From: UBA2336 sp964404445 | Lineage (GTDB): Bacteria; Bacteroidota; Bacteroidia; Cytophagales; Cyclobacteriaceae | DNA: 64,000 bases | NCBI GenBank assembly: GCA_964404445.1 | Contig: CAYOJW010000005.1 | Span: 124,001-188,000, forward strand | Reading direction: 5' to 3' | Shown here: positions 17,246 through 25,041 of the stretch, in pieces | Layout of the letters: each line of letters opens with the position of its first letter | Position numbering within the stretch: the first letter of the stretch is position 1 | Translations under genes and position numbers: made by a program | Notes under the pieces: model-generated | Databases searched by the model: none | The model's input: the letters and a program-made list of their open reading frames with translations, nothing else | Told to the model about the DNA's origin: nothing

Positions 17246-19196
17246 GTACCGATAAATTAAATAAATGGAATGGCATTTTGTACGGATTTAATTCCACGTA
17301 ATTCCACTCCTGCGTCCAGGTATAATGTTCGTCTGTCATTAAATCATGCAGCTTCACATTAATCTTATCCGAAAGATTTAACACGTGTTTGGGTAATTGC
17401 AGGTAACCCGAATGCGCATTATTAGGATCGAGATTAACTACCGTAAGAATGCAATCTGACAAATCGTCTGTTACTTTTAAATAGGCAATCAGGTTGGCGT
17501 TGTTCACTTCGCAGAAATGAATGTTCCATGTTGACTGCAACGCGGTATGTTGTTTACGCGCGCGGTTGATCATCGTAATAATGTCGGTCATGCGATTGGT
17601 ACGCTTCCAATCGTACTTTTTTATTTCGTATTTCTCAGAATCGAAATATTCTTCTTTGCCCTGTACCGGAACGTTATCGTAAAACTCGTACGCAGGCCCG
17701 TACATACCATAGCTTGCCGATAACGTAGCGGCCAACGCCATCCGGATGATGAAAATGTTTTCGCCCTGATGTTGTAAATGCCACGGCAGAATATCGGGCG
17801 TGTTCGGCCAGAAATTCGGACGGAAATAATTACGCGATTGACCGTGCACTAATTCATTCATGTAAGCGATCAGTTCATCTTTGCTCACACGCCATGTAAA
17901 GTATGTATAAGATTGCGTAAAACCCGACTTACCCAGCGAAGCCATAATCTTAGGCCGTGTAAATGCTTCCGCAAGAAAAATAACATCGGGGTGCAGTTTG
18001 TGTGTTTCGGCAATAGCCCACTCCCAAAACGGTATAGGTTTGGTATGCGGGTTATCGACCCGGAAAATGTTCACACCCTGATCGACCCAAAATAAAATCA
18101 CCGACAACAGTTCGTTCCATAGTTCCTGCCACTGTTCGGTTTCAAAATTGAACGGATAAATATCCTGATACTTCTTAGGCGGGTTCTCGGCATACTGAAT
18201 ACTTCCGTCAGGGCGTTGTTTAAACCATTCGGGATGTTCTTTCACGTACGGATGATCGGGCGCGCATTGATACGCCAGATCAAGTGCTACATCAATGTCA
18301 ATTTTTTTAGCTTCGGTAATCAGCTTTTTATAATCCTCTAACGTACCCAACTCAGGATGTACGGCTTTATGCCCGCCATCATCGCTGCCGATAGCCCACG
18401 GTGAACCCGGCTCGCCCGGCAATGCGCGTACACTATTGTTTTTTCCTTTACGATTACGTTTGCCAATCGGATGAATGGGGGGCAAATACAAAACATCAAA
18501 ACCCAAAGCCGAAATGCGCGGCAACAGCTTTATTACATCGTTAAACGTTCCGTGACGATTGCCTTCGAGCGCTGCCGAACGCGGAAACAACTCGTACCAC
18601 GAACTGAACAATGCTTTTCTAAACTCGACCTTTACCGGCAACTCATGTTCGTAGCGGATTTCAAAATTGCGCAGCGGATAATCGTGTACTAATTTTTCAA
18701 AATCGGGGCTTAATACCCACGCGATACGTTGGGCATATTCGTGCTTATCCGATAAGTGTTCGATTGCTTTTTTCAGTCTGGCATCGTTACCTGATTTTTT
18801 CAGTATTATTTCGCCTTCAGTCAACTCAACGGTTACATCTACACCGGCATTGGCTTTTTTTGTAAAGCCATCGTACCACGTTTCGAAATGATCGACCCAT
18901 GCCTGAATGGTAAACACGTAAGGTTTTTGTTCGGTTACCACAAAAGAGCCTTTCCAGCAATCGTTGCCTGCATGGTGCATTGCTGCCGTTTTCCAGTTAC
19001 GTTCGCCTTGCACTTTGTACAGCACTTCTGCCCGGATATGATCGTGGCCATCGCCAAAAATATCTGCGCTAACGTCCACCCGTTCGCCTACGGTTCGTTT
19101 TGCCGGATACCGCCCTCCATCAACCTGCGGTTGAACGTTTTCAATAACTACCCGCGACTGCCCTTTTATTTTTATACTCATTTTTCGTAAACTCAT
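17229..19196 (-). CDS. glgE: alpha-1,4-glucan:maltose-1-phosphate maltosyltransferase
   Basis: GH13_3 enzyme that extends alpha-1,4-glucan using maltose-1-phosphate. N-terminal VIENVQPQVDGGRYPAKRTVGE (residues about 17-39) is the family opening, followed by an E-set domain and the barrel. Catalytic residues are intact: Asp381 (FRVDNPHTKP), Glu410 (IFLAEAFTRPK), Asp468 (NTPDILPWHL). YLPPIHPIGKRNRKGKNN and EGNRHGTF are further GlgE blocks. The 655-residue length is typical. The ATG at 19196 follows the stop of the upstream amylase gene directly; an inner ATG at 19181 (MSIKIK) is an alternative. The downstream maltokinase supplies its substrate. Confidence 0.96.
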   Translation of the reverse strand: MSLRKMSIKIKGQSRVVIENVQPQVDGGRYPAKRTVGERVDVSADIFGDGHDHIRAEVLYKVQGERNWKTAAMHHAGNDCWKGSFVVTEQKPYVFTIQAWVDHFETWYDGFTKKANAGVDVTVELTEGEIILKKSGNDARLKKAIEHLSDKHEYAQRIAWVLSPDFEKLVHDYPLRNFEIRYEHELPVKVEFRKALFSSWYELFPRSAALEGNRHGTFNDVIKLLPRISALGFDVLYLPPIHPIGKRNRKGKNNSVRALPGEPGSPWAIGSDDGGHKAVHPELGTLEDYKKLITEAKKIDIDVALDLAYQCAPDHPYVKEHPEWFKQRPDGSIQYAENPPKKYQDIYPFNFETEQWQELWNELLSVILFWVDQGVNIFRVDNPHTKPIPFWEWAIAETHKLHPDVIFLAEAFTRPKIMASLGKSGFTQSYTYFTWRVSKDELIAYMNELVHGQSRNYFRPNFWPNTPDILPWHLQHQGENIFIIRMALAATLSASYGMYGPAYEFYDNVPVQGKEEYFDSEKYEIKKYDWKRTNRMTDIITMINRARKQHTALQSTWNIHFCEVNNANLIAYLKVTDDLSDCILTVVNLDPNNAHSGYLQLPKHVLNLSDKINVKLHDLMTDEHYTWTQEWNYVELNPYKMPFHLFNLSVHESQM

Positions 19197-20753
19197 TTAT
19201 TCCGAAACCAAAATTACAGAGGCTCCTGCCGGAAGAATTATTTCTGTTTGATCGATCGCTGCTTGATTGTTTGTCGCAAAATCTATCCGATTAAAACGTA
19301 TCAGTTCACCGGATAACGAAAGCCTTACCGGCTCGTTAGCAATGTTGTGGAGCACCACAACTGTATCGTTTTCATTTGTACGCTTAAAGCCGACTAACGA
19401 TGTCGGAAGCCCGTCTAATCTTTCTATTCCTCCCTGCGTTAATGCAACGCTGGTATTCCGGTACGCAATCAGTTTTTTATAATGATTGTACAATGAATGC
19501 TGATCGTTTTGTTGCGCTATTAAATCCGCTACGGAATCGGTACGGTTAAAACGCGGTTCTATCCATTTTGTGGTAAAGCTATCGCCCCACGGGAATGGTT
19601 CACGGATATATTCATCGGGTTTTACACCCCGCATACCCAGCTCTTCACCATAGTACAGGTAAGGTGTGCCGGGCAACGTCAGTAAAATCGAAGCGGCTAC
19701 CTGAGCCTTATTTTTGTCGTCATGCAACTGACTCATAATACGGTTCTGATCGTGGTTGGTAAGAATAGGTGCATCGACAAAACCAGGATTAACAGATTTA
19801 AAGTAATCGATTTGCGTGATGTATTGCTCAACAAAACCAACCGTATCGCGCTGTTGATTGAGTATGGTAATGATCGTACTGCCCAATTCAAAATTAAAAA
19901 CAGCGGGCAAGCCAACAGTAAACGGTGCTACATCGGCACGGTTTACCGAGTACACCTCACCTACCATGTACACATCGGGTTTTAGTTTGATTAACTGTTC
20001 ACGATACCATTTCCAGAATGCGTGATTATCGGCAGCACGGTCGTCAGGGTAAATATGTTTAGCGGCATCGAAACGAAAACCGTCAACCTGTAATTCTTTC
20101 AGCCAGAAACGTGCTATTTCTACCATTTCATCGCGCACCTTCTGATTATCGAAATTAAGATCAGGCATATGGCTGGAAAAAAATCCGTAGTAATGTTCGG
20201 CTGTCGAATCACCATTTACTTCGTGCCACTGCGTAATATTATCCGAATCGAGGGTAATGGTTTTTTTTGAAATCTGATCTTTAATGGAGTCTTTATCCGC
20301 CCAAACAAAATAATCGTGGTAAGGCGATTGCTTACCCTGTTTTGCGCTTAAAAACCAGGGGTGTTCGCGGCTGGTATGGTTCAGCACTAAATCGATGATA
20401 ATCTTTATGTCGCGTTTATGTGCTTCTGCGACCAATACTTTAAAGTCATTGAGCGTACCGTAATCGGGATGGATGTTTTTATAATCGGTTACATCATACT
20501 TATGATACGATGGCGAAGGCATAACGGGCATCAGCCAGATAGCTTTTACACCTAATTGCTGAACATAATCTAATTTAGCAATCAACCCTTTCAGGTCGCC
20601 TTTACCATCGCCATTACCATCGGCAAAAGCCAGTACAAAAATTTCGTAATAGACACCTTCAGGAGCGGACATTCTATCGGTTGATTTATTTTTACATGAT
20701 TGCACAACACCGAACATCAACAGCACACACGTTATGTAAAGAATAGTCCGCAT
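19197..20753 (-). CDS. GH13 alpha-amylase/alpha-glucosidase-like lipoprotein
   Basis: 518-residue exported GH13 enzyme. The signal peptide ends in the lipobox VVQSC (Cys20), so it is probably a periplasmic or outer-membrane lipoprotein. The barrel begins YYEIFVLAFADGNGDGKGDLKGL. The catalytic set is complete: Asp229 (VDGFRFDAAKH), Glu266 (YMVGEVYS), Asp335 (LTNHDQNRIM). Its shape (short loops, a C-terminal beta domain ending in LPAGASVILVSE) resembles oligosaccharide-acting GH13 enzymes that release glucose or maltose. The gene overlaps the preceding GH13 gene by one base and abuts glgE, so the three are translationally coupled. The exact product is not predictable. Confidence 0.88.
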   Translation of the reverse strand: MRTILYITCVLLMFGVVQSCKNKSTDRMSAPEGVYYEIFVLAFADGNGDGKGDLKGLIAKLDYVQQLGVKAIWLMPVMPSPSYHKYDVTDYKNIHPDYGTLNDFKVLVAEAHKRDIKIIIDLVLNHTSREHPWFLSAKQGKQSPYHDYFVWADKDSIKDQISKKTITLDSDNITQWHEVNGDSTAEHYYGFFSSHMPDLNFDNQKVRDEMVEIARFWLKELQVDGFRFDAAKHIYPDDRAADNHAFWKWYREQLIKLKPDVYMVGEVYSVNRADVAPFTVGLPAVFNFELGSTIITILNQQRDTVGFVEQYITQIDYFKSVNPGFVDAPILTNHDQNRIMSQLHDDKNKAQVAASILLTLPGTPYLYYGEELGMRGVKPDEYIREPFPWGDSFTTKWIEPRFNRTDSVADLIAQQNDQHSLYNHYKKLIAYRNTSVALTQGGIERLDGLPTSLVGFKRTNENDTVVVLHNIANEPVRLSLSGELIRFNRIDFATNNQAAIDQTEIILPAGASVILVSE

Positions 20754-22531
20754 TATTTTTCTACTTTAAAAATATACGCTCCAAAAGCCGGTACTCTGCA
20801 CTGGAACACACCGTTTTCAATACGGATGTCGGCACCGATTTTCCATAGCACATCGTTGGCTATATAAGAGGCATCGGGTTTTAACCCTAACAACTGCAAT
20901 GCCTCAGCCGAAAGTGTTACGCGATGATCTTGCAGGTTTTTGTTAAAGTTTGAAATGATAATCAGACCATCATTTTTGTATGCACGTACAAAAACGTGTA
21001 CATCGTCATGCGTTGTGAGGTCGGTATAACCACCCTTTACAATGGCAGGGTTGTTCTTCGACAGGTTAAGCAACGTTGCGTAAAACTGACGCAGACGTTT
21101 TTGTTCTTCGCTTAACAAACCGCCATCGAAAGCGCCACCGTTCATCCATTTTTGATGTTCGGGCACACCCCAATAATCGAAAATGGTTGTGCGCCCATCG
21201 TTACCGCCAAATCCTTCGCTGCCTTCGCCCGGCTCGCCCACTTCCTGCCCAAAATAAATCATTACCGGGCCTCTGTCGATGGTTGCGCTCACCACCATAG
21301 CCGGTACGGCTTTCCATGCATTGCCTGCAAAATCGGGCGAAGCAATACGCTGCTCGTCATGGTTTTCTAAAAAGTGCAGCATATTATCGTTTATGCCTTT
21401 CAGACTTTGCTGAATCTGATCAATATCTTTCGCGCTTCGTTTGTTGTTGGTGAGCAACCGAAGGGTATCGTACAACTGCACTTTGTCGTACAGGTAATCG
21501 AACTTACCGGTTTGGATGTAGTTGGCGTATTGTGCAGGGTTATAAATTTCGGCAATGAATACAATCTCAGGATTAACGGCTTTCACCTGCGGAATAGCCC
21601 AGTTCCAAAACTCAACGGGAACCATTTCGGCCATATCGCACCGGAAGCCATCTACTTTTTTATCAGCCCAAAAAACAAGGATGTCTTTCATCTTCATCCA
21701 CGTATCGGGAACGGGATCGAAATAAGTTTTACGGTTATCCTGAACATCGACACCGTAATTAAGTTTTACCGTTTCGAACCATTCGTTCACACCCGGACTG
21801 GCCGTGAACTGATCGTTGCCCGTAACCTTTGCGGGAAACTCAGAAAATTTGCCATCGGCTGGCGGATAAATACTATCGGAAGGGTTTGATTTAAAATCTT
21901 TCGGCACAACAAATGCCTGTCCCGGCAAATAATAGAAATTATTGTTGGGTGCAAACTTTACCGTTTTATCGTCTGCCTCACCTAAATCTTTAACACCGGC
22001 AAGCTTCGCATCCGATTTGTACGCGCGCGCAACATGGTTGGGCACAAAATCGATCAATACTTTTAAGCCGTTTGCATGGGTGCGCGTTACAAGTTGCTCA
22101 AATTCTTTCATCCGCTCGGGCACGTTAACCGCGAGGTCGGGGTTAACATCGTAATAATCTTTAATGGCATACGGAGATCCCGCCCGGCCCTTCACCACAT
22201 CGGCATCGTCAAGGGCAATACCATATTTTGAGTAATCGGTTAGCACGGCATGTTCGATAACGCCCGTGTACCACACGTGAGTAACGCCCAATTCTTTTAA
22301 CGACTTTAACGCTGCCGTATTGATGTCGTTAAACTTCCCGACTCCGTTTTCGGCCAGCGTTCCGTACGGTTTATTTTCGTTAGTTTTATTGCCAAACAAA
22401 CGGGTCATAAGCTGGTACACGACCATCTTTTGCGATTCAGTTTTCATATCCGGAACGGGCGGTATTTTTTCGGGCTGACGGCCGCAACTCACCATGAGCA
22501 AGCACGCCAAAACAGGTATAAATTTAGGCAT
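20753..22531 (-). CDS. GH13 alpha-amylase-like lipoprotein, first gene of the glucan operon
   Basis: 592-residue exported GH13 enzyme with lipobox LMVSC (Cys16). Its barrel starts MVVYQLMTRLFGN, and a family-specific long insertion (about 165-265) precedes the conserved core. Asp299 (DGFRCDMAEMVP), Glu328 (IVFIAEIYNP) and Asp392 (FLENHDEQRIAS) form the catalytic set. The C-terminal beta domain ends with AFGAYIFKVEK. It begins the run of six same-strand genes ending with the DUF3536 gene. A LacI-type palindrome lies 56 bp upstream (22587-22600), so the operon is probably under LacI-family control. Substrate is inferred to be maltodextrin. Confidence 0.87.
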   Translation of the reverse strand: MPKFIPVLACLLMVSCGRQPEKIPPVPDMKTESQKMVVYQLMTRLFGNKTNENKPYGTLAENGVGKFNDINTAALKSLKELGVTHVWYTGVIEHAVLTDYSKYGIALDDADVVKGRAGSPYAIKDYYDVNPDLAVNVPERMKEFEQLVTRTHANGLKVLIDFVPNHVARAYKSDAKLAGVKDLGEADDKTVKFAPNNNFYYLPGQAFVVPKDFKSNPSDSIYPPADGKFSEFPAKVTGNDQFTASPGVNEWFETVKLNYGVDVQDNRKTYFDPVPDTWMKMKDILVFWADKKVDGFRCDMAEMVPVEFWNWAIPQVKAVNPEIVFIAEIYNPAQYANYIQTGKFDYLYDKVQLYDTLRLLTNNKRSAKDIDQIQQSLKGINDNMLHFLENHDEQRIASPDFAGNAWKAVPAMVVSATIDRGPVMIYFGQEVGEPGEGSEGFGGNDGRTTIFDYWGVPEHQKWMNGGAFDGGLLSEEQKRLRQFYATLLNLSKNNPAIVKGGYTDLTTHDDVHVFVRAYKNDGLIIISNFNKNLQDHRVTLSAEALQLLGLKPDASYIANDVLWKIGADIRIENGVFQCRVPAFGAYIFKVEK

Positions 22532-22586
22532 CGTTAAAGATAACGCGCCTGTTTAAAAGGCTTGGTATAATGCGCAGATAAATTAT

Positions 22587-22600
22587 CGCAAACGGTTGCG
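22587..22600. promoter_or_regulatory. candidate LacI-family operator before the glucan operon
   Basis: CGCAAACGGTTGCG is a 14-bp palindrome centred on CG with a single mismatched pair. It differs by one base from the perfect palindrome CGCAAACGTTTGCG found upstream of susC at 50258. It lies 56 bp before the first gene of the glgE operon. Confidence 0.6.
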
Positions 22601-22972
22601 TTAAGCCTTTTTTTGCCGAAACGACCTGAAAATATAGAATGCCAGCACCATTACGCAGATCACAAGCCCTAAAAACTCCCTCGATTCTTCCACGTAGGGG
22701 TACTGCATTTTCATGCCCTCGCTGAAAAGCATACCCAAATCGTCTTGCACCAGCCATTCGGCCACGCCCGGCCAGAGGATTACGCCATAAACGATAAAAC
22801 CCGCCATCAGCACAAGCAAGAACTTACGGAAGAATACATCGAAAGCGGCCAGTATGCTGAGCACTGCCATCGCTCCGTAAATTAAAATCCATAGCACGGG
22901 ATCGGGGTCGTTAACCTGTAAGAAAGCGAACGCCATAAACATCAGTGCGAGGGTGATACAGAGGTATTTCAT
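22601..22972 (-). CDS. TMEM220-family membrane protein
   Basis: 123-residue integral membrane protein. It matches the TMEM220 family pattern: a first helix followed by LQVNDPDPVLWILIYGA, then a second helix (AVLSILAAFDVF), a third (LLVLMAGFIVYGVILWPG), a central polar part with ESREFLGLVICV, and a last helix before a basic tail (FRSFRQKKA). The function of the family is unknown. It ends directly at the operator of the glucan operon but is probably unrelated to it in function. Confidence 0.75.
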   Translation of the reverse strand: MKYLCITLALMFMAFAFLQVNDPDPVLWILIYGAMAVLSILAAFDVFFRKFLLVLMAGFIVYGVILWPGVAEWLVQDDLGMLFSEGMKMQYPYVEESREFLGLVICVMVLAFYIFRSFRQKKA

Positions 22973-23041
22973 GTTTTAGGGTTTGTGGCAATTTGTTTTA
23001 CTGCTTACGTTTTTTTTTCTTGACTTATGTTTTTTCACCTT

Positions 23042-23072
23042 CCTCAACGTCCTCTAACGAGTGACGTTGAGG
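23042..23072. repeat. hairpin repeat, copy 1 (inverted orientation)
   Basis: 10-bp arms CCTCAACGTC (23042-23051) and GACGTTGAGG (23063-23072), with an inner CTC-TAAC-GAG stem and one bulged base. Read in reverse it has the same layout as the copies at 23704 and 24941: arm, bulged A, CTC, short loop, GAG, arm. Confidence 0.7.
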
Positions 23073-23101
23073 GGGTTGAAGTTAGAGCGACTTTGCGTTT
23101 A

Positions 23102-23668
23102 TTATTTAATTTTCATTATAAACAAAGAATCCTGCCTAATTGAATCCTGCTTTAAACTATAACCGCAAGGAATATAATAACGCTCAAAAGGATAACTCTT
23201 CTTAATTAACTCACTTTTACCATCACAAAAGGTGTATAACCAAGTAGACGGCCGGTAAAAACTACTATCATTAGAGCTAAGTTTAATCTGGTATCGATTT
23301 AGTATATCTTCTACCTCTGTAGATATTGCTTTGGTATTTCGTGAAATCGAACCCTCAACCCCTGAATACAAAAAAACAACAATACTCTCGTCCAAAATCG
23401 AGTAATATGCTGGAACGCCCGTTTGTTCCTCACCAAATTTTTTAAATGAGTTTGATATATATACGTCTGTTCTAAAAGTATTAACAACCCATCTCGTAGT
23501 TATGACCTTAGATTTTATATCAACATTATTTTCTCTAACATATTCGAGAACTGCATATTTAATAGAATCATTTAATTCGATCGCAAATCGTTTTTTTTGT
23601 GATCTACAGGAAGCAATGCTTATCACAAGGGTAATTGTTAATAAGTATAAAGAAAATCTCGATTTCAT
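23102..23668 (-). CDS. hypothetical lipoprotein
   Basis: 188 residues with the signal LYLLTITLVISIASC (lipobox Cys21), so probably a membrane-anchored exported protein. The mature part is mixed alpha/beta and rich in Ser, Asp and Tyr; it ends with RYYIPCGYSLKQD and short polar stretches. I do not recognise a family. It is the first of three small exported proteins in an AT-rich islet, each separated from the next by a hairpin repeat. Its codon use is AT-richer than that of the neighbouring glucan genes, which suggests acquisition. Confidence 0.6.
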   Translation of the reverse strand: MKSRFSLYLLTITLVISIASCRSQKKRFAIELNDSIKYAVLEYVRENNVDIKSKVITTRWVVNTFRTDVYISNSFKKFGEEQTGVPAYYSILDESIVVFLYSGVEGSISRNTKAISTEVEDILNRYQIKLSSNDSSFYRPSTWLYTFCDGKSELIKKSYPFERYYIPCGYSLKQDSIRQDSLFIMKIK

Positions 23669-23699
23669 ATTATTTAGAAAATAGTGATACAGGATTTTT

Positions 23700-23778
23700 T
23701 ACCCATCAACGTCACTCGCAGAGGACGTTGATGATTTTAACAACAAATTTAATCCATCACAACAAAACAAACCTACAC
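23700..23778. repeat. 79-bp repeat with hairpin, copy 2
   Basis: Arms CATCAACGTC (23704-23713) and GACGTTGATG (23724-23733) around ACTCGCAGAG, followed by a conserved AT-rich tail to 23778. The whole unit recurs 1,237 bp away at 24937-25015 with few differences, including a compensatory arm change. Confidence 0.85.
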
Positions 23779-23810
23779 CCTAACAAAACAGATATTTTGG
23801 AACATTACAA

Positions 23811-24266
23811 TTAATCACAATATTTTAAAAAAATATCTGTTAGCCTGATAGTTCTCTTTTTGTCAAGTAAAGAAACTGTATCACAAAAGTATTCCTGCTT
23901 CTTAATTGCAATCTTCTCAATATCATCAAAATAATCCTCAGCAAAATAACCATCAACATACTCTGATACATAAAGATAATTAACTAAAATAGTTCGATCG
24001 CTCATCGCATATTCACTCATTTTGCTAACGAGCTTTCTAAAGGTACTTGAGGTTCGGTCATCGTAATCGAGTGCATAGAATATTTTAGATTCTGACATTG
24101 AACTTGGAATCACGGACAAAATCATTTCTTGATTGACATCATCAACGTTTTTCACCATCAGGTCTAATCTTGATTTATAATCATTTATAATGGTAGTGTC
24201 ATTCTGCGCATATATTTCACTTTTGCAGCTTAACAAACAAAGTAATATCATCCAAAATCTATTCAT
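23811..24266 (-). CDS. hypothetical exported protein
   Basis: 151 residues. The N-terminus MNRFWMILLCLLSCKSEIYAQ is a signal peptide, either lipoprotein type (LLSC, Cys14) or cleaved after YAQ. The mature part is short, acidic and mostly helical (DYKSRLDLMVKNVDDVNQEM...FRKLVSKMSEYAMSD), and ends LTDIFLKYCD. No known family was recognised. It shares AT-rich base use and exported nature with the genes on either side. It could be a small surface or immunity-type protein, but nothing visible decides this. Confidence 0.55.
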   Translation of the reverse strand: MNRFWMILLCLLSCKSEIYAQNDTTIINDYKSRLDLMVKNVDDVNQEMILSVIPSSMSESKIFYALDYDDRTSSTFRKLVSKMSEYAMSDRTILVNYLYVSEYVDGYFAEDYFDDIEKIAIKKQEYFCDTVSLLDKKRTIRLTDIFLKYCD

Positions 24267-24331
24267 CAGTTTTTCCTTGAAACATCTCTATCCATCAAAA
24301 TAATTTTCCTGTTATCCTTTTTAATCTCGCG

Positions 24332-24352
24332 CGTTGGTGAAAAACACCAACG
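24332..24352. repeat. perfect 8-bp hairpin between hypothetical genes
   Basis: CGTTGGTG-AAAAA-CACCAACG, 12 bp beyond the end of the gene at 24364-24885 as that gene is read. There is no T run after it on the minus strand, so it is more likely an mRNA 3'-end stabiliser or dispersed repeat than a classic terminator. Confidence 0.5.
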
Positions 24353-24363
24353 TGGGCAAGACC

Positions 24364-24885
24364 TTACTTAATTATGTATTTAAAATTACCCTTAATTGTG
24401 ATTATTTTTTCATCACAAGGCTTCAAACAGCGCCCTCTGAATTCAGCATACCCTCTAACTTCATTACCCTTTTTAAAATCAAATGTATTTAGCTTCAACT
24501 TATTACTTTCAGAGATAATTACCTGCTCAGGGAGTACATCCACTAAATATCTAAATTTCACGAAGTAGTCTTGCTTCAAAATACAAATCGAATACTCGCT
24601 GTATAAGGAGGAACTAAGTCTGTGTAATATAATTTTTAAAGTATCATTTTGAATAGTAGCTTCAGAGAAGAGAATTTTATCAGATTCAACTCCATTGAAC
24701 ATAACAACTAATTCTGCTTTTACCGTGTCGTTTGGCTCTTGCAACCAGCTCATGTCGTAGACTTCATTTTCGTTTGTGATAAAGTACCTATCAACTGAAT
24801 CGAGTTCCCATTTAGAACTTACGTTGTTTTTTTGCGCACAACTTGGTTGCACTAAAACCATGAGTATTAAAAATAATCTTAACAT
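24364..24885 (-). CDS. hypothetical lipoprotein
   Basis: 173 residues starting MLRLFLILMVLVQPSCAQKN with lipobox QPSC (Cys16). The mature part is predicted to be largely beta (alternating hydrophobic stretches such as VKAELVVMFNG, TLKIILHRL, YSICILKQDYFVKFRYLVDV), with paired cysteines near the end (RCLKPC). No family was recognised. It lies in the AT-rich islet between two hairpin repeats and is read in the same direction as its neighbours. Confidence 0.58.
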   Translation of the reverse strand: MLRLFLILMVLVQPSCAQKNNVSSKWELDSVDRYFITNENEVYDMSWLQEPNDTVKAELVVMFNGVESDKILFSEATIQNDTLKIILHRLSSSLYSEYSICILKQDYFVKFRYLVDVLPEQVIISESNKLKLNTFDFKKGNEVRGYAEFRGRCLKPCDEKIITIKGNFKYIIK

Positions 24886-24936
24886 ATTCTTTATTAAATT
24901 ATTTATTGGGTGACAATTGGGGCGGATTTGACTTTT

Positions 24937-25015
24937 ACCCCATCAGCGTCACTCGCAGAGGACGCTGATGCTTTTAACAACAAATTTAACCCATCACAAC
25001 AAAACAAATCTACAC
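24937..25015. repeat. 79-bp repeat with hairpin, copy 3
   Basis: Arms CATCAGCGTC (24941-24950) and GACGCTGATG (24961-24970) around ACTCGCAGAG, then the same AT-rich tail as copy 2. Relative to copy 2 the A-T pair in the arm has become G-C on both sides, so pairing is kept. Confidence 0.85.
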
Positions 25016-25041
25016 AATCATTAATCTAAATCCTTACACCC

